DNA from: Candidatus Omnitrophota bacterium
GTDB taxonomy: Bacteria > Omnitrophota > Omnitrophia > Omnitrophales > Aquincolibacteriaceae
Length of the DNA: 10,602 bases
Assembly: GCA_023247135.1 (NCBI GenBank)
Contig: JAHFHB010000040.1
Coordinates: 1 to 10,602, forward strand
Direction of reading: 5' to 3'
Below the pieces are notes generated by a model. The model was not told where the DNA came from, searched no databases, and saw only the letters and a list, made by a program, of their open reading frames with translations. A program made the position numbers and the translations under genes. Numbering within the stretch: position 1 is the stretch's first letter; each line of letters opens with the position of its first letter. Shown piece after piece: positions 1-9,000 of the stretch.

Positions 1-3000
1 CTATGTCAGGGAGCGGACAGCGGCGCGTGCTACTGAGAAAAAACTAACAAGGAAGGTGACCCGGCAGGCCCGGCAGTTAAGACGGGATCTGGCGGCAACG
101 AAAGAGCATGGAGTCGAAGGGGCCAAGGAGCTTCAAGATTTTTCCCGCGAGATCGCGCGCGCAGCGACCTTGCATGTTATCGAAGTGACTTTGCAGACCG
201 ATGAGCAAGGGGCTTTGCGCATGGCGGCCTGGGCGCTGCAAAACCAGCCGCATCTTTTGGTCGCCGCTCAGCGCCAAACACTTCAATATGCCTGGCCCGA
301 ATCCGTGCGCCGCAGATTTAAAAATCAAACTTACCGCATCCGTATTGCACAGGGCACACAGGCTAACTGGATTGAAGATTTCTTGCGTTCAGCCGAGTGG
401 TGGTACAAGGCTGCCGGCGCGAAGGGGGATGTCACTCTGGAACTCAAACCCCTCGCTCTTCCCGCCCCCGCCGAAAATGTTGAGGTTCGCTCCGAGATGC
501 GCCGCCTTGAGTGGGCAGGCCGGGGAGTGCGTGAAACGCTTGAGATTTTGCGCTACCGGGGCAGTAACCGGCATGTCCGGTGGTACCGGCGGATTGTGCT
601 TTTTTCAGGGATTTTGATGGGCGGTTTCGTCGCTGTCGTGACGGTCATGAATTTCTTGGGGATTCCTTTTGTAGGTTTATCCGGCAGTTCGAGTGTTAAG
701 GGCGTTGCTGTTGGGGCAATGCTTGGACTTTTACCCGGGATGCTTTTGTATCTTGTCAAAAAAGCTGCCTTGGCCAGCCTGAGAGCCGATGAAATGCGCG
801 AACTTTTGGAGAAGGCGCTGCAAAACTGGCGTGAGACGCTCCCTGGGAATAAAGAGTTTGAGCTGGAGCAGCTTGGGCCGTGGGCGGAATATAAAAAAGC
901 GGTTTTTGAGCTGGACTCAAGACGGGGCGGGCCCTGGGCCTGGCTGAGCAATGTCCGGAATATGGCGGGGGCGCCAGAGCCCAAGTCATGGATCACGCTC
1001 ATCGGGCAGGTGCTTGAATTTGAAAAAGCGCATGCGGGAACTTTTCATGAACAAACGTCTGAGGGGATTCAGCGCATTATACTCCGGCGGGTGTGGCCGG
1101 AACCTTTGGAGAAAGCGCTCATGGAATTGTCCGCGAAAGCGTATGTGGGCAACCTTCATGATTCTCTGGAGTTTCCCAACAAAATCGAGGCGGCCAAAGC
1201 GATTCCGGTCGCGGAACTGACACCCGAAAAAGCCCGTGAGCAAATGCAGGTTCTTTTGAAGCAAGCGGCTTTTCTCGGCCTGCCGGACGATAAGGCCGCG
1301 CAGTATTTCTTTCCTCTGCTAGCGAACTGGATTTTAGAAAAAAATATTCCGGCCGGCATTATTTCCTGGAAAGACGTGAGCTGGCTCTACCCGCATTTAC
1401 CCGAAGAAGCGCACGCTGTTTGGGAAGAATTTTTCAATGCCGTGACTCGCATCAAGGCGGAACGGGAAAAGATGGATCTTTCCCGCGGGCCGGGGCCGGA
1501 TGTGAAAATTACGGCCGGGCCGCTTTTTAAATCGCTGCAGCAGAAAGACCCGGCGTTGTTTAATCTCATTTTTAATAAGGAGAACGCCCAGGTTCTGCTG
1601 GGAATCTTGAGCCGATCCCGCCTGCTTTTTTACCAGACCGAGGAGCGCGGCATGACTGAAGAAACGGAGTCGCCGCTTGAGCGCGCATTGCATGAGGGCA
1701 GTTACTTTGAAATCGCCGAGGGCCTGTATGCGACGTCGACCACAGGCTCTTTCCGGCGCCATATTCTTTTTCGCATGAATCAAGCTGGCGAGGTGGCGCA
1801 TGCGGTTGAAATTAAAATGCCCGGCGATGAGAAGCGCGGCGTACTGGCCGACAGTTTTCATTACGGTGAAACCCTGCGCAAGGCAATGCCGGGCGGCACG
1901 GTGGTGCCCTCCATTGCTTTTGCAGAATACCCGGGCGGTTCCGATCTTTATGAAGGGCAGGGGCCGATCACCGCACGCGATGCCGTCACGCTTCTTGTCC
2001 TCGATTATAAAGGTTTGACGGAATATTCCTACGACGGGTATCGCATGGACCACCTGCGCCGTGAAGATCTGGAATACATGGCGCAGCGCTACGGCGAAAA
2101 TGTGAAAACTCTTGCGCTGGAGATGGTACGGCGTGTTCTTGAATATACCGCCCGGCTGCATCGTGCCGGTTTTGTGGGCCGGCGGCTGGAATCAACGCAA
2201 TATGACTTGCATCTTGAAAACTTCAGAGTGGTCCTGGGGCCGCTGGATTTTCGCATCGTCAATGTGGTGGATGTGGAGTCTTACCGTGACTATGGCGCGG
2301 GTGCCGTGACAAAAGAGCATGTTGAAAGTGATCTGAGAACTTTGCGGAATGCAGAGTCGGGGATCCGGAATTTCCTGCAGCATTTCGGGCTGAAGATTTC
2401 CAGCGCCAAACTGCGCGCCATGTACGATGCTGCTGCGTCGCGATTGCTGCGGTCTGAATTAAGACACGATCCAAAACTGGCGGAGTGGCTGCGCGAAGCT
2501 CGCGCAATTTTGAATGCCCCGGAAAGCGGGACTCAATCGGAATGGGCCGTCACGCAGCTTGTCAGAAAAATCGCGGCTCAATTTTCAGAAAAAGGCTCCT
2601 GGCAAGGCCTTTGGGGCGTCGCCAGGCGGCACGGGGTTTACGACCCACGTGAGGGCAAGAGGGTCACGGTTAAAAATGAGAACCTGCCGCGAACGGGCGA
2701 AACGGTTTTAAAAGCCCTGGCGCTGTATGTGCTGCAAAAATCCATCGATCACCCGGCGGCGGGGAAAAGCCCCTTTGAAGATCAGGATTTGCGCGCGCTC
2801 GACGATTTAATCCTGCTTTATAACAAAAAAGAGCTGGGTTCGATGGATCTCAGCATCCCTTCTCTTTTTGTGGGCAGTTTGGCGCATTATCTTGATCCCG
2901 ACAAATTCCTTGCACTCTCACAGCAAGTCCGGCTTTTACCGGCGCCCTACCGCAATACGGCTGTCGCTTTGCTGGCCTACACGAAAGGCACGCACTTGAT

Positions 3001-6000
3001 GATGGCGCGGTTCGACGTTTCCGACGACATTGTCATTGCTTCAGGCCTCCTGGATGTTTTGGTGGAAGAACTCGGACGCACGGATTTGGATGAGACCGAG
3101 CGCATTCTGATGCTGGTGGGCCTGCAAAAACTTTTGATGTTTATTCTGCCGCTGACCTATTACGATCCCGCACTTCCTGGAAAAGTGGGGCTACTCGGCA
3201 TGCCGTATAAACAGTCCTGGCCCGATGAAGCGTATGCTCGCCAGACCCTTTCTCATTTGCGTGATCTGATCCAGGGGCATGCGGTTCAAATCGAACAATG
3301 GCTCGGTGAAATCGATTGGGATCTTGCCGGGGGTATGCACGGGCTGTCCTTAAGTATGACACGCGTGATTAAAGATCTACAACGCAACGACCCGATGCTT
3401 TCCGGTTTAATCTGGTCTTTCTACGGGTGGTTTGAGAGTCAATTCATTAAACGTTTTGGCCGGGGACGTTTTCAGGGAACTTTGGAAACATTATTGCTGG
3501 ATGTCCGGCATGCGGCGCGTAACGCTTATTGGGCGCAAGCGCTCCACAGCTATTGGGACGTGATCAAACGCATTAAAGCCGAAGCCGATCTTCGTGGTAC
3601 GGCTGATGCCATGGACGGTCTGATGAAAGAAAACCAGCTCGATGCTTTTTATTATTTCCCTTTTGACGCCAAAGCCCGCATCGAAGAAATCCGTGAGTTG
3701 GCCGGTATCATTAGCGTTTTAGGTTACAGCAGGGCTTATTCGCTGGATCATCTGCAGAAGGTCGAGGGTTTTGAGTTTATCCGTTCCGAGATGCGAGGAG
3801 CGGCGCATAAACCCCTGGAGCTTCAGGGCTTTGATAGCCAGACGCCGCTCTGGTATTTCCTGATGGCCTTTGGCATTGATCCTGAGAAAGCGCGGATCGA
3901 AACACTGGAAGACAAGTGGGGCCGGGTGCAGGTCGGGAAGAATCCTGTTTTTGGCCTTGAAGGCGCAGCGCTTGAAAAGGCGGTTTATGAAAGCGCCCTC
4001 GGAATTTTTGAAGAAGACGAAGTGAACCGGCTGATGCAGGCTAATGGGCATCGGTCTGATCAGCTGCTGCAGTATTTGTATTTGCTGACTTATGACGAAA
4101 AACCCGCGGCGCTGGTTTGGGCCATTCCGGGCGGCCCTTTTGAACCCATCCTTTTTTATCCGTTCACCGGCGATGTGCAGCAAGGCTTTTGGCAAAGCGC
4201 GTCTGAGTCCAAGCCGGCCGTTTCGCTTGATCCGCAGCTCTATGGCCGTATTCAGGTATTCATCCGCAAATTTCATAAAGCGGATTACGGCCGTAATCCG
4301 GCCACGCAGGGCGGAGTTCCTTATGACATGTTCCGAGCAACGCGCATGGATGGATTTTTCTTGCGCGACTATCCGGAAGGCAAGGCGTTCCCGACTGTAT
4401 TTACGCCGGCGCATGCCTCCACGCTTTCAATGATGGCGTTGCTGCAGGAGCTGGGCGCCAGGGCGGGCTTTGATATTCACGGCAAAACGGTTTCTGAAAT
4501 CGGAGCGGGCACAGGCCGGATCGGTGCGGCGGCCGCCGGGTTGGGAGCGGCGCATGTCACGATGTATGACCTGACTCTTCTGAAAGCCGCCAATGCGCTC
4601 TACACCGCTATTTCTCAGGGAATGGAAGATAATGTGGCGGCCCTGCGCGCAAAGTCCGCAATGATTTTACCGCCGAGCGATTTGTACGTTTGGAATATTC
4701 CTGATTTTGACAAAAAGGCGCCCGTTATTTCCGAAGATGCGGCACTGCCGCTTCTTTCAAGCGTGGATATTAATAACCGCGTGCGGCCTGAAGCGGTGGA
4801 AAAAGTTTTTCAGGAAGTCCGTCAAAACGCCAAGCCCGGGGCTTTATTTTTAGTGCGTGTTCATGCGGATGATGTAGACGCGTTGAATGGCATGCTGGAG
4901 AAAACCGGCTGGATCATTCACCTTAAGAACTCAGAGCTGACGGGGTCGATGCGTCCCGGCGGTAAATTCTTTTTGCTGGAAGCTGCCCACTCCGAAATGC
5001 GCCGGCCGCGGAGGTCCGGCACAACTTGGGTCTCGCCCCTGCCGGATGGCATGGACAAGACTGTACGTGCCGCTGATGGCGGCATGTCAGTCTCGCCGGA
5101 GGCTCGTTCCGAGATGCGTAGTTATTATGGGCGTGTTCGCGGAGTTAACCAGACGGATAAACGGCGCCTGGCGGGTGCGATTGTGGAAGTGACCAATAAT
5201 GATGTTGATAACTTGTCATCCACGGGCGTGATTATTGAGGAGGATGATGAATTTTATTATGTCTTATCGCTGATCCATCATCTGGATGAGGATCAAGTTC
5301 AAGTTTCGGGCCAGTTTTCGCGGGTGATTGACACCAAGGTGCCTGGTTTTGTCGACTATGCGGAGCCGGCATCGGACGGGCAGAACTTGGCGATTTACCG
5401 GTTTTCCAAAAGACAGCTATCGCCGCAGGCTACCATACGGCCTGTTCAATTATCTCAAGTTTCTGCTGATTTCCTGCGGCAGCAGCCGCATAAATTACGT
5501 TTTTTCTACCGGTCCAGTACGCTGTTTTTATTGAAAATGTTCAGGCGGACCGTGCGGCTTGGGCGGTATGGATTCGACAAGCTTGTTTTCTTAATGAAGC
5601 AAGCGCCTTTCGGGCATGGGCTTTGCGGCATCCCGATCTTTTTTGGCAGTCAGCTTGTGGGCATGACTCACGGATTTTTTGTCTGGTCCAACCAACGCGG
5701 GATTTATCCTGAAGACGCTAATCACCCTGATTTCTATGCGATGGGTCCCTCGACCTTGCGCGGCTTTGTCAAACGCTGGCATGCTTATAAAACATGGCGC
5801 AATCAGTCGATGGCGGCCGACGCGCTCAATCAAGAGATGCTTCTGCCGAGTCCCGCTCAGCAACGAGAACTGTTTGAAGCGCGGGTTGCAGCGGCCTGGG
5901 ACAAAGCCTTTTTACGCCGTCCCCATCCCGGAGAAGCCGGAGAGGGTGTGGATGCCCTGGCGCTTCAGATGATTGCGATCACAGATTTTCTTAAAAGCCG

Positions 6001-9000
6001 GAGCATGTTTGCGGCAGGTCTCCCGACTTTGGAAAAAATGGATACCTTTGGCCAAAGAGGCTATTTCAACACCAATTTTCAGATCGCGGCAGATAAAAAC
6101 ACGTGGCGCGAGGGTCCGGTGGTCGGAATCAATGGAGATTTTTGGGATCCCGTCTTTCGAGACATCCAGGGAAGAGAGCCCATGCCCCTGATGCCCATGG
6201 CCGAGATGGAAGAGCGGCTTACACAATCTTTGAAAGGGCCTTATTTTGCGATTCTCAACGCCAACGCCACGCTCACTCGTTACGGGGAATACCTCACCGC
6301 CATTACAAGAAAAGATGTGCGATTCTGGGTGGTTCCCACGCAGAAAGCCAAACGCTATTTACAGACAAAGGTCTTTCATCACGAACGGGTACAACCCAAA
6401 ATTTTAACGTATGCGCAATTTTTAGAAAAATTCATGGCTCCGCCGAAAGCAAAATCCAAAAATCGCCATCAAACGCTTTCAGCCGCTTACGAAGGGTGGG
6501 GCCAGGCTAGTTTGAAATTGTATCAGGAAAATAATTTGACGGGAGCTGCACCCGTGATTTGGCGGCAAATTAATGAGGGGCTTGAATCTGATCAGGGTGT
6601 GGATAGTTACGCGCGCCGCCTTGCGGTGCAAGTGGCGGTGCTTTCCCAGGACGAAGCGCTCACCCAAAAAGTGATTGAAATCGCGGAATCAGACAACGAA
6701 ACGGCGGGCATGAGAAATCATGCGCTTTATGCCCTGAAAGACAGCGGCCTGGACAGTGCCTTTCAAGCACTCATGCGGCATCGTGACGACCCTGACCCCA
6801 ATCGCCGCGCTGTGGCGCTTTACGCGCGTACGCGGATTCCGTATCTGCTGCCTTACGACATGCGCGAAGAAGCGGATAGCAAGGTGGGCAGCACTCCTTT
6901 CGCAAGCCGGGAATGGCATTACTGGCACTCGATTGCCAAGCGGGTTTCATTTGCCAGGCAAGGCGCTGTCGTCACTCTCAAGGAGTTTAACGCAATTTGG
7001 GGTAAGGCCCATAAAAAGAACAGGTCTAAACAAGGCACTTCTGCTCTTGCGCGAGGAGACTGGCTTTACCTCCTGGTGGATGAATTTTTGCAAGAATTGA
7101 TCTCGCGGCTGGCAAAAGCCAGAGACGCGGGCGAGTTAACACTTGCGCCGTTGACCCAATTATCGGATGGGCTGCCATTATTAATTTTTACGGAGAATTC
7201 CCGCCGCACCAAGTATGGCCTGGCACGGGTTACCGGCACAGAAAAATCTGGATGGTATTTAAACGAGTGGGGCGACGGAGGCAAACAAGAAATTACGGAA
7301 AAAGAATTTGAACGGTTACAAAAATGGGCGCGGGTACTTCAGTTTAAGCGCTCGGAGATGCGACCGCAGGACATCCGCAAATTCGTGAATGCTCTTTTGA
7401 AGCTGAACTTCACCAAAGTGAAAGACCGCGAGCTGTTGGCGGAAACGCAGGATCGACTCAGGGAGCTGTATGGACAAATCGATTGGCGCAAAGGGCTCAA
7501 AAAGATTGCGCTTCCGGATGCCATCGGTTGGCCGGATGTGTTTTCGGGGCCCCCTTATGGGCTGGCCGCGACACCTTCGGCGAGGATGCTGGTCCGATTT
7601 TTGGTGCAGCATCTGGATTTGTTTATTTTTTCAGGCCTTTTCATGAACTTGCTTGGCTACACCGACCAGGAATCCGCCCAGATCAAGAATCCGGCGCTGG
7701 CAGAACTTTTTTACCAGGCATTGCTTGAAGGCGAGAGCGCGCCTCTGCAATTTGATGCGAGCGGCGTAAACCTTGAGGTGAAAGCCGGGCGGGACAATCC
7801 AGCACAACCCGCTTTGCAAGATGCAAAGTATCAGGCGCTATTGGAAGACATCGAGAGGAATCTGGCCGAAGGCGGGCAGACCGAAAGAGAAGTGCGGCTG
7901 GTCACGAAATACGATGCCACGCGCCATATCCGGGTGACCTATGCGCGCCAGCCCGCGGCGGGTGAAAAAATCCGCACCGCAACCCTTGATGTGAAGTTTT
8001 TCCCCGAGAGCCAAAAAGCGGTGATTGACGGGTTATCGGATGTTCCTGCTGAAATTCTCGAAACGCTTCTTGGCCAGCTCGCAGAGCATGGCGTGACGGA
8101 TCGTCAAATCTCCGAGGCTCAATTTAACGCGCAGTATGAAATCTCTCTTGCGGGCGCTGACTGGGGCTTGGTGACGAAGCAGGTGCTGGATACCTTGCGC
8201 CTGGCCCGATTGACTTTATGGCGGCATTTGTATGCGGATGCGGAACAGGCGGCTTCAAAAGCAAGGCCGCTCGATGGTATTCAGAATCTGCCGAAGTTTC
8301 CGGTGCCAACGCCGGCTGAACTGATCCGGTTTTATGACGCGTTTGGCCCGGATGGCTGGAAGTTAGTGCCTGGAACGGTTGGGGGCATTCCCATCGGAAT
8401 GATGAAACTCGGCCCGGATATTCTCAACTGGTATTTGAATTTGATTCACGGGTTTGGCCGGAATCTTAAAATTCTGGAAATCGGTCAGGGGCGCGGCGAA
8501 CTCGCCGAGATTTTGCAGAAGGAAGGCCATCAGCTTCAAGCGGTTGAACTCAGCCCGAAAAATGCGGCCGTATTAGAACAAAAGGGCATCCGCACTCTCG
8601 TGGGTGATGCGAACACTGCGCTCGATCTCCCCCATGATTTTGATCTGGTGCTCTTCATTGATTCCATTGGCCAGATGGATCCGAAGCGGGCGATGAACCA
8701 GGCAAAAAAATATCTCAAACCCGGCGGCTGGATTTTTATCACGACGCCTACGACGAATAAACCCATGACCCGCGAAGATTATGCCGCGACTTATCTGGTG
8801 CGTTACCCGATTGCCTATTTGGCCGAGCTTCTCAAAGTCCGCGGATTTGACAATCCGGTTCAAGGTTACGTTCCGCTCGCCGGAAATGCTCACGGGACGT
8901 CGCAGGCCTTTCTTCAGTACATCAGTGCCCACAAACCTCTCGCCGGCCGTTCCGAGCTGCGCTTTGCTCCGGCTCTTGCTTTTGATAATTCCCTCGTCAT

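Noticed and set aside
782..799. R-A-D-E-M-R resembling a box
   Set aside because: It has an extra residue, different DNA, and lies in a continuous helix just after the membrane hairpin, not at a domain boundary.
1397..2161. Long antisense open frame (254 codons)
   Set aside because: It lies opposite the kinase-like domain, has no recognisable motif, and is a shadow of the + strand coding frame.
2450..2464. R-S-E-L-R pentapeptide inside the helical region
   Set aside because: The DNA (cggtctgaattaaga) is unlike the other boxes, and the motif sits in the middle of a predicted helix, so it is probably chance.
2747..2770. AAGKS resembling a Walker A motif
   Set aside because: The first conserved Gly/Ala is an Asp here, no strand precedes it, and no Walker B follows; it is probably a loop.
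3719..4414. Long antisense open frame (231 codons)
   Set aside because: It is very rich in Arg and lies opposite well-formed + strand coding sequence; there is no independent support for it as a gene.
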